A DNA stretch of 64,000 nucleotides from Methanobacteriota archaeon (GTDB taxonomy: Archaea > Thermoplasmatota > Poseidoniia > Poseidoniales > Poseidoniaceae). The stretch lies in NCBI GenBank assembly GCA_002718195.1, contig PBDU01000006.1, forward strand, positions 62,001 to 126,000, given 5' to 3'. Positions 16,599-26,230 of the stretch are shown one piece after another. Made by a program: the position numbers and the translations under genes. A model generated the notes under the pieces. It saw nothing but the letters and a program-made list of their open reading frames with translations. It searched no databases and was not told the DNA's origin. Every line of letters begins with the position of its first letter. Position 1 is the first letter of the stretch.

Positions 16599-18665
16599 AT
16601 GGATGGTATTTACCTGACATGGCTAATTTCAGCCCTCGCTCTTGGCGTAATCCTGTTGCCGGTTTTCAAACCAAAATGGTCTAAGGTTTCTTTACCTCCA
16701 TTCTTGGATTTCATTCGAAGGTACTGGGTTCACGTCTTTCTCTTGGTAATGGTCTACAACGCCAAGGACTTCCTAGACCAAATTGATAGGATTCTTATGG
16801 CAAGGACGGGCTTAGATATGACACCTTGGATCTATGCTGTGGAAGGAGATATGGTTCTCTGGGTTCAACAGACGTTTATGGCTGATTGGCTAAGTCATTC
16901 ACTTACCCATTTTTATGTTGCAGGATACATGTTTATTTGTTATGTGTCAATATTTTACATGGCATATTTTGATGATAGATGGATGGCTGATAGAGTTGCT
17001 TTAGCAATATTCTGGGTATATGTTTGTGCAGTACCATTTTACTTATTTTTCAACGTAAGGGTCACTGGAGACCACATTACGGAAATGGAGACTATTGCGT
17101 ATCAATTAACACCAGAAATTGCAGATTGGTTCAGAAGGATAGACCCTTTTACTAACGGAATGCCTAGCCTTCACATCGGAATTCCTTTCGCAGTATGGCT
17201 ATGTTTGGTAAGATTTGATGAGGATAACCGATGGATTCTGTATCAAAGGCTTGTTTTTGGCTATGTGATTTTAACAGCATTCACCATAATTTACCTTGGA
17301 ATTCATTGGATTAGCGATATCATTGGAGGAATGGCAATAGCAGCCTTTGCAGTACATCTTTCGGATAGAACTTCACCGGTAATTTGGAAGTATCTAGATG
17401 AGAGGACGATGAATGCTCAATTGGCAGTATTATTGAGCACCCCGTCAATAGCATTCAACAATGTTAAATCAAACCTTAAAGGCTTCATTTCTAGGTATCT
17501 AAAACCGACGAGTAAAGAAACAGGACGAATGGTATTTGCCGTGGTAATTATGCTTCTAATGGTGATAACATATGACCTTACTCACAACTCTATTCCTGCT
17601 GGTGGTGTCGAATCTCCCGAACAGGCCGAGGCTGCTGATGGGTGGTTGGGAGTAATCGATAATCGGACCAATGGAACGATTTTCACACTCCATGATCTTT
17701 CGAATTTGGATAATGTCTTCGAGGTTGATGATATTGATGGGTTAACACTAAACTCGACATATTCGATAGCTTCAAATTACCTTGCCATTGCAACTGAATT
17801 AGAAATTAATGTATATCTTATCGGAGAGGTGGTGGAAAAAATAACTACGATTCAACATGCTGGTGTTGAGGACATATTCTTGACAACTCTTGAGCAGCGG
17901 GTAGACATTATTGCTGTTAGTGAATCTAATCTAGTACACTTAGTCGATGTTCTCAACTCTGCACAGAAGAACTTCATCTACAATGGTTCTGGTATTGTCG
18001 CTGCTGTTTATGGAAGCGAGTATATTTACAGCGCTGATGAATTAGAATTTGAAGTAAGGTTGGGTTCAATCGCTACCTTTGGAGAGACTTCTTTCAACTA
18101 CAATGCTAGTTCTTCTATTGAGCAGGAAGCAGAAATGGAATCTTGGGGGCAAGCAGTCAACCTTTCAAACACTAGTATTTTACAACTTAATTTTGACCAG
18201 GATTATCTTTTAGTTAATGTAAATTTGACCACAACGGATAGGATTGTTCTAATTGACAGGACAACCGGAAATTCTAGTTTGATTGGTGATCCAAAATATT
18301 CTCAGACAGAACCTGAAATTGGATACGGATTTGTTGTTTGGTCGTCCAAGGACAATCTTGACCCAAATAACCCTTCTGCAGAATACCTTGATGGAGAAAT
18401 CTTCCTTATGGATTTACAAACCGGTTTAACCGAAGCGATTACAGCTGATTCCATACACCAAACTAATCCAAGTATTCTTGAGGGTCACATCGTGTATCTT
18501 GAAACAAACTCTCAAGGCGAATCTGTGGTTAGGGTCCTTAGCAGAGAAGTTATTCTCCAACCATATTCGAATATGGCATTACAAATTGGATTATTCGTTT
18601 TGCTCGGTTTGACTTTCACGTATGTATGGCAAAGACAAGTTGAAAATCGAGTTGGCACTTATTGA
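16599..18665 (+). CDS. PAP2/IPC-synthase-like membrane enzyme fused to an extracellular beta-propeller
   Basis: 688 residues. The N half (~1-255) has about six TM spans and the PAP2 active-site motifs GMPSLHIG (189-192 PSLH) and GIHWISDIIGG (H236, D240), in the form seen in AUR1/inositol-phosphorylceramide-synthase-type proteins. Another TM at ~310-328 leads to ~320 extracellular residues with TolB-like propeller repeats (EPEIGYGFVVWSS, EIFLMDLQTG, TNPSILEGHIVYLE). A last TM at ~660-680 ends in a short basic tail. Likely a lipid phosphatase or head-group transferase in ether-lipid metabolism. AGGGGGCACAAAAT precedes the ATG. Substrate unknown. Confidence 0.82.
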   Translation: MDGIYLTWLISALALGVILLPVFKPKWSKVSLPPFLDFIRRYWVHVFLLVMVYNAKDFLDQIDRILMARTGLDMTPWIYAVEGDMVLWVQQTFMADWLSHSLTHFYVAGYMFICYVSIFYMAYFDDRWMADRVALAIFWVYVCAVPFYLFFNVRVTGDHITEMETIAYQLTPEIADWFRRIDPFTNGMPSLHIGIPFAVWLCLVRFDEDNRWILYQRLVFGYVILTAFTIIYLGIHWISDIIGGMAIAAFAVHLSDRTSPVIWKYLDERTMNAQLAVLLSTPSIAFNNVKSNLKGFISRYLKPTSKETGRMVFAVVIMLLMVITYDLTHNSIPAGGVESPEQAEAADGWLGVIDNRTNGTIFTLHDLSNLDNVFEVDDIDGLTLNSTYSIASNYLAIATELEINVYLIGEVVEKITTIQHAGVEDIFLTTLEQRVDIIAVSESNLVHLVDVLNSAQKNFIYNGSGIVAAVYGSEYIYSADELEFEVRLGSIATFGETSFNYNASSSIEQEAEMESWGQAVNLSNTSILQLNFDQDYLLVNVNLTTTDRIVLIDRTTGNSSLIGDPKYSQTEPEIGYGFVVWSSKDNLDPNNPSAEYLDGEIFLMDLQTGLTEAITADSIHQTNPSILEGHIVYLETNSQGESVVRVLSREVILQPYSNMALQIGLFVLLGLTFTYVWQRQVENRVGTY

Positions 18666-18666
18666 A

Positions 18667-19335
18667 TTAATCGTGATACCTTACTCTTGTTCTGATTTCT
18701 TCTAGACGTTCAATAACATCATCTGAGGATGGAATATTTCCTCCCTCTCCTTCAATCGATTGATTATTTTCACTGGCATAACCTTGCAATACGTAGTCAA
18801 TCGCTCCATCGATGTCAGGATTACTGGCAGAGAGAATCTCGTCGATAACATGTAGGTCTATTCCAAATCCTTCTAAATCATATTCAACCTTGGCAAGTCC
18901 AAAATCAATCAATCTTGCTTTTTGATTATGAATCAGAATGTTGTTTGTCGAAAGATCGCCATGGGTTATTGCAAGGCAATGTAGCTTCCTGATTGCTTTG
19001 CCAGTTTCTTTCAAAAAATTATGCTTGATTTCAAGTTCATAATCTCCCGCTAATTTTGCTTTGAGCTCATCCCCCTCCAATCTAGTTTCGATTAAGTAGC
19101 CATCTTCCAAATTGACATCGAGTAACGCAGGTACATCCAATCCTGAATTGAATAATCTAATTAGTAACTTAGCTTCGTTTAGCATGCGCTTTGTTCCCAA
19201 CCTGTGATCTAAGGAAGGATGCCTCCATGACCTTGGTTTTCTAACCTTCTTGATTGCCTGCTTACCAAGGAAAGTACCGGACCAGACTTTTGCTTCTGCA
19301 CCAATGTGCAACACAGAGTCTTCTAGGAAGTCCAT
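18667..19335 (-). CDS. bud32: KEOPS complex kinase/ATPase Bud32
   Basis: Stand-alone Bud32, partner of Kae1 in making t6A at tRNA position 37. 222 residues from the ATG at 19335 (MDFLEDSVLHIGAEA). Motifs: GAEA nucleotide loop, AIKKVRKPRSWRHPSLD (the K-x-YRHP-x-LD signature with Trp), HGDLSTNN (H125, D127, N132) and DFGLA (D144). In many euryarchaea Bud32 is fused behind Kae1; here it is separate and no kae1 is in the window. Its start region faces the divergent subtilase promoter. Confidence 0.95.
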   Translation of the reverse strand: MDFLEDSVLHIGAEAKVWSGTFLGKQAIKKVRKPRSWRHPSLDHRLGTKRMLNEAKLLIRLFNSGLDVPALLDVNLEDGYLIETRLEGDELKAKLAGDYELEIKHNFLKETGKAIRKLHCLAITHGDLSTNNILIHNQKARLIDFGLAKVEYDLEGFGIDLHVIDEILSASNPDIDGAIDYVLQGYASENNQSIEGEGGNIPSSDDVIERLEEIRTRVRYHD

Positions 19336-19470
19336 AATATACCGAAAAAGATGTGGTAAATGAATTGAGCGGAAGTTGTGAGTAAACACAATGCATGAAG
19401 CATATTAGTGACCAATTCCGCGTAACCCTCAAAGGTAAGCACCCACAGGAACAAAGAAGGATGGATTGCG

Positions 19471-22400
19471 ATGAGCAACAATTTTAGTTCTGCGCGCCTT
19501 AACACAATGCTGATTTGTGTCCTTACTTTACTGATTGCAGACCTAGCCCCAGTTGCACTTGCAGAAGAAAGCGGACAGGTCGAAAACATCGTTTTAGAAA
19601 GCCCAATAATCATCGAAAACCTTCCACCTTTGATGTGTGGAAGCGAATATTGTGAGATATCAGAAAGAACGATACAGCGTGGAAATAAACCGGCCAGCGA
19701 GAAATATGGTTGGTGGTTTTCATATGGTCCCGATTTAGATTTCAATGGAATGGATGATAGGCTTCAAAGGGTAATTGCAGGAATGGATTCAGAATCTCCT
19801 ACCTCGATTATTGGTGAGGATGGAAAATTCACAATAGCAATAGTTGTTGATTATGCATGGCATCCAACTCTCGACGATGAGTCCAAGCTGCGTGAGATAC
19901 TCCTCAAACACGGTTGGGTAGGTGAAGACTCTGGTGCCTGGTTTCAAACATTAGACAGCATCGATTCGATTTCGGTGGATAAAGTACCCGTGTCGGCATT
20001 GATTGAGATTTGGTCACTGCCTGAGGTTGTAGTTGTAGAAATGCAAAATGTGCTTGCGCCGAGCAACGACATCGCAGTTAAGGCAGCTAGAGTCCAGCCC
20101 TCAGAAGTCTATTCCAACGATGCATATAGTCAAGGTTACACCGGCGAAGGAATAGTAATCGCAGTTTTAGACACAGGTGTAGATAATGAGCATAGGTCAC
20201 TAAACGACTTCGATGATCAAGACGATGCTCCAGATTTAGATCCTAAATCATATGATGATAACAAATGGCTAGCCGGTTATGATGCGACATCATCAGCATC
20301 CAACCCTGATGGTAGCCAAGACCCAGATGATGGCCAAGGTCATGGTACTCACGTTGCAGGTTCTGCTCTAGGAACTGGCGGTCCAGATCGTAATCACATC
20401 GGTGGTGCTCCAGGTGCCCACTTAGTTGATATCAAAGTCCTAACAGATGCTGGAGGTACAAATTCACAATACTCTCTAAACGGGATTCAGTGGATGATTA
20501 ACAACGCAAATACCGAATGGGATGGAAATGGCTCCGCCAAAGGTATTCAAATTGGTTCAATGTCTTTTGGAAGCCTTTCATCACCCCTTAATCCTGGAGA
20601 CCAAGGAGACAATGGTTCGGGTGCTGAGGCTAGACTAATCAATAACGCAACAGAAAACGGGATCGTATGCGTTGTTGCAATGGGAAATGATGGTACTCAA
20701 AGAGTCCCTTCTCCTGCAAGCGCAGATGGGGCAATCTCTGTTGGTTCAGCAAATGATAGAGGTTCGGTAAATAGGACTGATGATGGAGTATCATCCTTCT
20801 CTAACTACGGTCCAAGATTAAGCGATGATGATGATGATGATTGGGATGAACTCAAACCAGATGTCACCGCTTATGGTAGTGGTATAATGTCTGCGTCAGC
20901 CGCAACGGGTGCGAGTTTACCAGGCCAGCCCACCCGCCCTATGGCAGGAAATGATTACGATGAGAAGGATGGGACAAGTATGGCTACTCCTCATGCCTCT
21001 GGAATAGTGGCCTTGATGCTACAAGCTAATCCTGATTTAGACCCTTATGAAGTCAAAGATATTTTGAGAAATTCTAGCGAATCAAGAGGAAGTGCTTCCG
21101 AAACAAGTGTATCCGATCGATGGAATGACAAGTGGGGCTTTGGTCTATTGGATGCCTCATGTGCTATTGATACCGCCCTGGAAAGAGCATGCTCTCCACT
21201 CGAAGGAGGCGGCGGCGGAATTGTTACTCCTCCACCAACTGGAAATGGTACTGATTTTGATGCCACAATCAATTCTCCAGAAAATGGAACCTGGCTGATT
21301 GCAGGCGACTTTTTGCGCATTTCTGGAACAATCGATGACCCAGATTCTGAATACGATCGTGCGGAATTCAAAGTAGAGAGATCTACAGGTAGTGGTACGC
21401 CGGATGTGCTCAGAGATTGGACAGTAGCTGGCGGTGAGTTGGATTCCTGGTACTACGATTTACTCCTCCAAGAAAATTGGATTATTACTGAAGATTTCTT
21501 TTTGATAATAAGTGCTAGAGCAATGGGTGATGACGCCGAATCCGCAACTACGATAGCATGGACTAAACTTGGTAAGATGTCAATTAGTATAAGCTCACCA
21601 TCGATTGGTACTGATCTTGTTGGAAATATTCAATTCAGCGGTATCGTCCACGGTATAGAACACGGCGATGTCGAGTATAAAATCGACAACGGTGATTGGA
21701 TTTTGGGTCAAAACTTGCCAGAGTTGGAGAATGGTAACCAAGAATGGAGTTTTTCATGGGACTCAACCACTGTCGAGGATGGAAATCACAGAGTTTCAGT
21801 GAGAATGGTAAACAAATCAGGTGTTTCAACCGAATCAACTTCCAGGACCTACAACATAGATAATCAGCCAGCAGCACCAGCATTCAGATTTGTTGGTAGC
21901 GTAGAGGTCGTAAGTGAGAGTTTGCCCGTTTCAAAAGTAATAGCAGGCTCAATAGTTGAAGTAACATTCTCTGTAACAAATTTCGGTGACTTGGATGCAA
22001 ATGACGTAAGAGTGTCACTTGAAGCCCCGGGAGAAGACTCTGAAATCTACCCAAGTGAGAAAGAGATTCAGGTACTAAATGAAGGAGATGTCAAGGAAGT
22101 CACGCTTTATTGGTCTGCGACGGAGCCAGGATTGCATGAAGTTTCCATAACCATAGACCCCTATGAGCAACAAAACGAGATTGATAAATCCGACAATATT
22201 TATTCGTTCGATTTCCTAGTGGAAGAACGACCAATCTCTCCAATGCTAAGGTTCAAATCAGGTTCAGTAATTACGAAACCACTGATTCCGCTTCCAAACC
22301 AAGCTTTTGATATCCAAGTAAGAGTGGATAATTTAGGACAAGAATCAGCCTCAAATATCGAAATTTCTTTGGAAAGATTAGATGAATCGGTTACAGCGTG

Positions 22401-24399
22401 GGTAAGAGTAGGCTCGACAACAGCTACTTCTATATCTGGCTCATCGACTTCATCTGGAACCTTTTATGCAACATTTGCTGATATTGCAGGCAATGTGGGC
22501 GCTTCAAACTACAGGGTAGTAATCAACGGCAATGACGTGGACTCGGAATTCAATACTCACAGATTCAATGTAATAGTGGATAATTATTCAGTAGGCTCAG
22601 CATCACCAATCACGCTATCGGATACTGAGACGTTCGTAGACATGTGTGCCTCAAACGGCGGTCTTCTATTATTCGTAACTGAAGAAGGTAAGCTAATCGC
22701 TAAAACACTAACCTTTGGTAAGACTACCAGCGTTCAAAGAAATGTATTGGTTGAGGAATTCTGGGGAGGTCAATTCACTTGTGAAGCGAGATCAGATGAC
22801 TTTATTCAAATGGCTTGGACAAGAACTGCCCCAGATAACTCAGGATATACCCTAACAGACATTGGTACATCGTCTATGTCCAGCAGAGGAGATTTGAATC
22901 AACCTCAATATTTGATGACAAAAATCAAACTATCAGAGGGTCAATATTGGGGCTTTGACATGGATGAAAGAGATGGAGTAATTCTGCTTGCAGGATATCA
23001 CAGAGATATAGCAACGGCAGGCTCGTGGCAAGATGTAACGTCGATTTTTATCCTCTCATCGGCATCTCCTGATGTGCCTGGTGCTTGGGATAATCCAACC
23101 TACCCAATCACAGATATTGACATTCGTTCGAGTTCTGCACAGCCATTACAGGTAGAGCTCGGAGTAGAGCACACGCATGTTCTCTATCAAGAAATGAGAG
23201 ATGATGTAACCGGAGTTGAAAGAACTGGTATGATGTATGCCCATGGTAATTATGATTCACCTTCTTGGGGCTACCTAATCAGTGTTGGAGATTATGCTTC
23301 ATATCCTAAATTAGAGGTGACATCTTCCTCTGGTACAGATGTTTTAGTTGCTGCATGGATCAACAGCGAACAGAGCAATACGCGATTAGAATATGTTTTG
23401 ACAGATGATTCCTGGTCAGCCCAGAGCAATATGTACGTCGATGCTCCAGGCATGACATATATTGAACTCGTTGACAAGGGCGATGGCGTACAATTGTTCC
23501 ACGACCAAATCAGTATCGCTGGTCCATCGGTTTCTTACGGTATTTTCTATGATTTACACAAGGAGGTAGAATTTGGAGCATCCATGTTGATTACAGAGGG
23601 GATATTGTTAGGGGCTGCATCTCCTAATGAGGACACTGCTCTTCTATTAAGTTCCAATCTTGGCTCATTGTCGATTAAGGGTATAGCAGAGATTGCACCT
23701 CCTGAGGGCTCAGATCCATCTTCATTTTTGGATATTCTAATCTCTTTCTTGCCTGGTGATGATACTAATCAATTGGTAATATTTTCAGCAATTATTGGCG
23801 GCATGACTCTATTCTTAGTTGCCGTCGGGTTTGCGCTAACAAGGGCGAAACGTAAAGTTGAGGATGAGTCAATTAAGGTATTCGTGGGCGAAGAAGTGGA
23901 AATGATGATCAATGTCATCGACGAAGATGCTGAGATGGCAGTAAATCTGGAAGAAGAAATTGAAATTAGACTGGACACAGGTTCTGTCGTTCTTGAGGAT
24001 GCTGTGGAGGAGCAATCTCTTGGTGATGCTCTTGAAGAGAAGGCTCTCTCAGAGACCGAAAATCAGCGGCTTCAGAGGAGAGTAAAGAGGAAGATGGATA
24101 GAGAACTGAAGGAAAAAATAGAGTCTGACATGGCGAAGATGAAGAGTGCTCCACTTTCTCAACCACAAGTCTTGACTGCAGAACAAACGCTGCCAGCATC
24201 TGCAAACATACCTCCGCTACCGGAGTTAGGAGAATTACCTCCACTTCCAAATTTGGGTGACCTTCCACCGCCTACACTTCCTTTGCCATCACTTGAGAAA
24301 AATGTAACTTGTAACGCTTGTAATGCTTCATTCACTGTCAAAGATTTGATGCTGAAAAGAATGCCATGCCCTGTTTGTGGAGAGGTATGTGAATTCTAG
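19471..24399 (+). CDS. Giant membrane-anchored subtilisin-like protease (S8) with cytoplasmic zinc ribbon
   Basis: 1642 residues. Signal peptide ~1-31. A propeptide-like region runs to ~200. The catalytic domain has D234 (AVLDTGVD), H291 (GHGTHVAG), oxyanion N406 (AMGND) and S503 (GTSMATPHASG), with a seven-residue Asp run near 452-457. Then come Ig-like domains (~595-800), two CARDB-like domains (~820-1030), a beta-propeller-like region (~1050-1400) and one TM (~1433-1455). The cytoplasmic part is acidic/coiled, then Pro-rich (PPLPELGELPPLP), ending in a zinc ribbon (CNAC...CPVCGEVC). A secreted-side protease carrying an intracellular zinc ribbon is unusual. GlmS follows by 8 nt. Confidence 0.92.
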   Translation: MSNNFSSARLNTMLICVLTLLIADLAPVALAEESGQVENIVLESPIIIENLPPLMCGSEYCEISERTIQRGNKPASEKYGWWFSYGPDLDFNGMDDRLQRVIAGMDSESPTSIIGEDGKFTIAIVVDYAWHPTLDDESKLREILLKHGWVGEDSGAWFQTLDSIDSISVDKVPVSALIEIWSLPEVVVVEMQNVLAPSNDIAVKAARVQPSEVYSNDAYSQGYTGEGIVIAVLDTGVDNEHRSLNDFDDQDDAPDLDPKSYDDNKWLAGYDATSSASNPDGSQDPDDGQGHGTHVAGSALGTGGPDRNHIGGAPGAHLVDIKVLTDAGGTNSQYSLNGIQWMINNANTEWDGNGSAKGIQIGSMSFGSLSSPLNPGDQGDNGSGAEARLINNATENGIVCVVAMGNDGTQRVPSPASADGAISVGSANDRGSVNRTDDGVSSFSNYGPRLSDDDDDDWDELKPDVTAYGSGIMSASAATGASLPGQPTRPMAGNDYDEKDGTSMATPHASGIVALMLQANPDLDPYEVKDILRNSSESRGSASETSVSDRWNDKWGFGLLDASCAIDTALERACSPLEGGGGGIVTPPPTGNGTDFDATINSPENGTWLIAGDFLRISGTIDDPDSEYDRAEFKVERSTGSGTPDVLRDWTVAGGELDSWYYDLLLQENWIITEDFFLIISARAMGDDAESATTIAWTKLGKMSISISSPSIGTDLVGNIQFSGIVHGIEHGDVEYKIDNGDWILGQNLPELENGNQEWSFSWDSTTVEDGNHRVSVRMVNKSGVSTESTSRTYNIDNQPAAPAFRFVGSVEVVSESLPVSKVIAGSIVEVTFSVTNFGDLDANDVRVSLEAPGEDSEIYPSEKEIQVLNEGDVKEVTLYWSATEPGLHEVSITIDPYEQQNEIDKSDNIYSFDFLVEERPISPMLRFKSGSVITKPLIPLPNQAFDIQVRVDNLGQESASNIEISLERLDESVTAWVRVGSTTATSISGSSTSSGTFYATFADIAGNVGASNYRVVINGNDVDSEFNTHRFNVIVDNYSVGSASPITLSDTETFVDMCASNGGLLLFVTEEGKLIAKTLTFGKTTSVQRNVLVEEFWGGQFTCEARSDDFIQMAWTRTAPDNSGYTLTDIGTSSMSSRGDLNQPQYLMTKIKLSEGQYWGFDMDERDGVILLAGYHRDIATAGSWQDVTSIFILSSASPDVPGAWDNPTYPITDIDIRSSSAQPLQVELGVEHTHVLYQEMRDDVTGVERTGMMYAHGNYDSPSWGYLISVGDYASYPKLEVTSSSGTDVLVAAWINSEQSNTRLEYVLTDDSWSAQSNMYVDAPGMTYIELVDKGDGVQLFHDQISIAGPSVSYGIFYDLHKEVEFGASMLITEGILLGAASPNEDTALLLSSNLGSLSIKGIAEIAPPEGSDPSSFLDILISFLPGDDTNQLVIFSAIIGGMTLFLVAVGFALTRAKRKVEDESIKVFVGEEVEMMINVIDEDAEMAVNLEEEIEIRLDTGSVVLEDAVEEQSLGDALEEKALSETENQRLQRRVKRKMDRELKEKIESDMAKMKSAPLSQPQVLTAEQTLPASANIPPLPELGELPPLPNLGDLPPPTLPLPSLEKNVTCNACNASFTVKDLMLKRMPCPVCGEVCEF

Positions 24400-24407
24400 G
24401 TGATAGT

Positions 24408-26228
24408 ATGTGTGGAATATTTGGCTACATCGGTCCTAAACAAGTTTCTAATATGCTTGTTGAAGGATTAAGAAGATTAGAATATCGAGGCTATGATTCT
24501 ACAGGAATCGCTGTGAAGAATGGAAATATATCTATTTTCAAGAAAGTCGGTAAGGTTGCTGATATGGAATCTATACTTCCAAGAGCTATTCATGGAACAG
24601 TCGGAATTGCTCATACTAGATGGGCTACGCATGGTGGAGTGACCGATGAGAACGCGCACCCTCACGAATCCTTTGATTCTAAAGTGGTGATAGTCCACAA
24701 TGGAATTATTGAAAATTCGCGTTCTCTAAGAAAACATTTGGTATCCCAAGGTATTGAACTAAACAGCGAAACGGACTCGGAAGCCCTTGCACACATGATT
24801 GCGATTGAATTAAATCAAGATAATAACCCATTAGAAGCGGTCAAGAGATGCCTGAAATCTGCTATTGGAACTTGGGGCTTATGCGCTTTGTTCAAAGAAC
24901 ACGATGTGATTGTAGTCGCACGAAACGGTTCTCCAATTGTTCTTGGGCAAGGGGATGGAGAAACTTTTGTTTCAAGTGACCCACATGCTCTTACTCCCCA
25001 CACCCAAAGAGTTGTTTATCTCGACGATGGGCAAGTTGCAGTGTTAGATTCGAATGGAATCGAAGTCAGCCGACTTCATGGTGGACAAATCGACACTAAT
25101 GTCACCCTATTGGAAAATGAGTGGGGAGTGGCTGATTTAGGAGATTATTCCCATTTTATGCTCAAAGAAATCTATGAACAACCAGAGGCACTGAGACAGT
25201 GTGTAAGAGGGAGAATGGATTTGGCTACTGGCAATGGAAGGCTAAGAGGTTTGAAAATAAAGCCTGCAGAATTAAGAAAAGTCCCTCACATCAGAATTAT
25301 CGGTTGTGGGACTGCTCTTCACGCGGGAATGATTGGTCAACTGGTTATTGAAAAAATGGCTAGACTTCCAGCGGTTTCACATGTAGCCAGTGAATTCAGA
25401 CATAATGACCCAGTTATCGATCCTGAGGCTCTTCACTTTGCAATATCCCAATCAGGAGAAACAGCCGATACTCTATCGGCAGTAAAGGAAATTCAACTAA
25501 AAGGTGGGCAAGTGCATGGTGTTGTCAATGTGGTAGGTTCAACAATTGCCAGACAATGTGGTACTGGAGTTTACATTCATTCCGGACCGGAACAAGCTGT
25601 TGCATCGACGAAGGCATTTTCGAACATGGTTGCAGCATTGTCTATGTTTGCAATTCAAATTGCAAGGTCCAGAGATCTCACTAAAGAAAAGGCAATTGAA
25701 TACATCTCAGCACTTGAAGAAATTCCAGACCTCATCGAGCAATATTTACAAGATCAGGGTCCAATAATGGAGGCAGTAGATGCATTAAAGGATGCTAAGT
25801 CTGTATTATTCCTTGGTAGGGGAGTGAGTGCTCCGGTAGCGGCAGAGGGTGCGCTGAAATTAATGGAAGTTGCCTACATTCCATGCCTTGCATACCCTGC
25901 TGGAGAGATGAAACACGGTCCTATTGCTTTGCTAGAGAAAGGTTCACCGGTTGTGATAATTGCACCCGATGACCATGTTAAGCAAAAAACAATTTCAGCA
26001 ATACATGAATGCAGAGCAAGAGGTGCCAAAATCATTCTAATTCACGAACAAGGAGATGATATCTCACAGGAAGGGGACATTAGCATAGCGGTTCCAAAAG
26101 TTCACAACTTGTTTTCTCCATTGCTTACTGTAGTGCCCCTGCAACTGATAGCTTACCACACCGCTCTCCAATTGGGTTGTGATGTAGACAGACCTCGAAA
26201 TTTGGCTAAGTCGGTTACGGTTGAATGA
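24408..26228 (+). CDS. glmS: Glutamine--fructose-6-phosphate aminotransferase (isomerizing)
   Basis: Makes glucosamine-6-phosphate from fructose-6-phosphate and glutamine, the entry to amino-sugar synthesis for glycans. 606 residues, full length. N-terminal Ntn glutaminase: MCGIFGYIG (Cys2 nucleophile), HTRWATHG, HNGIIEN. Then two SIS domains: GCGTALHAGM, SQSGETADT, SGPEQAVASTKAF, FLGRGVSAPVAAEGALKLME. The C terminus LAKSVTVE is canonical. GGTGATAGT before the ATG and only 8 nt after the subtilase. It converges with the PGI/PMI gene (2-nt gap), which handles the same fructose-6-phosphate pool. Confidence 0.98.
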   Translation: MCGIFGYIGPKQVSNMLVEGLRRLEYRGYDSTGIAVKNGNISIFKKVGKVADMESILPRAIHGTVGIAHTRWATHGGVTDENAHPHESFDSKVVIVHNGIIENSRSLRKHLVSQGIELNSETDSEALAHMIAIELNQDNNPLEAVKRCLKSAIGTWGLCALFKEHDVIVVARNGSPIVLGQGDGETFVSSDPHALTPHTQRVVYLDDGQVAVLDSNGIEVSRLHGGQIDTNVTLLENEWGVADLGDYSHFMLKEIYEQPEALRQCVRGRMDLATGNGRLRGLKIKPAELRKVPHIRIIGCGTALHAGMIGQLVIEKMARLPAVSHVASEFRHNDPVIDPEALHFAISQSGETADTLSAVKEIQLKGGQVHGVVNVVGSTIARQCGTGVYIHSGPEQAVASTKAFSNMVAALSMFAIQIARSRDLTKEKAIEYISALEEIPDLIEQYLQDQGPIMEAVDALKDAKSVLFLGRGVSAPVAAEGALKLMEVAYIPCLAYPAGEMKHGPIALLEKGSPVVIIAPDDHVKQKTISAIHECRARGAKIILIHEQGDDISQEGDISIAVPKVHNLFSPLLTVVPLQLIAYHTALQLGCDVDRPRNLAKSVTVE

Positions 26229-26230
26229 GA

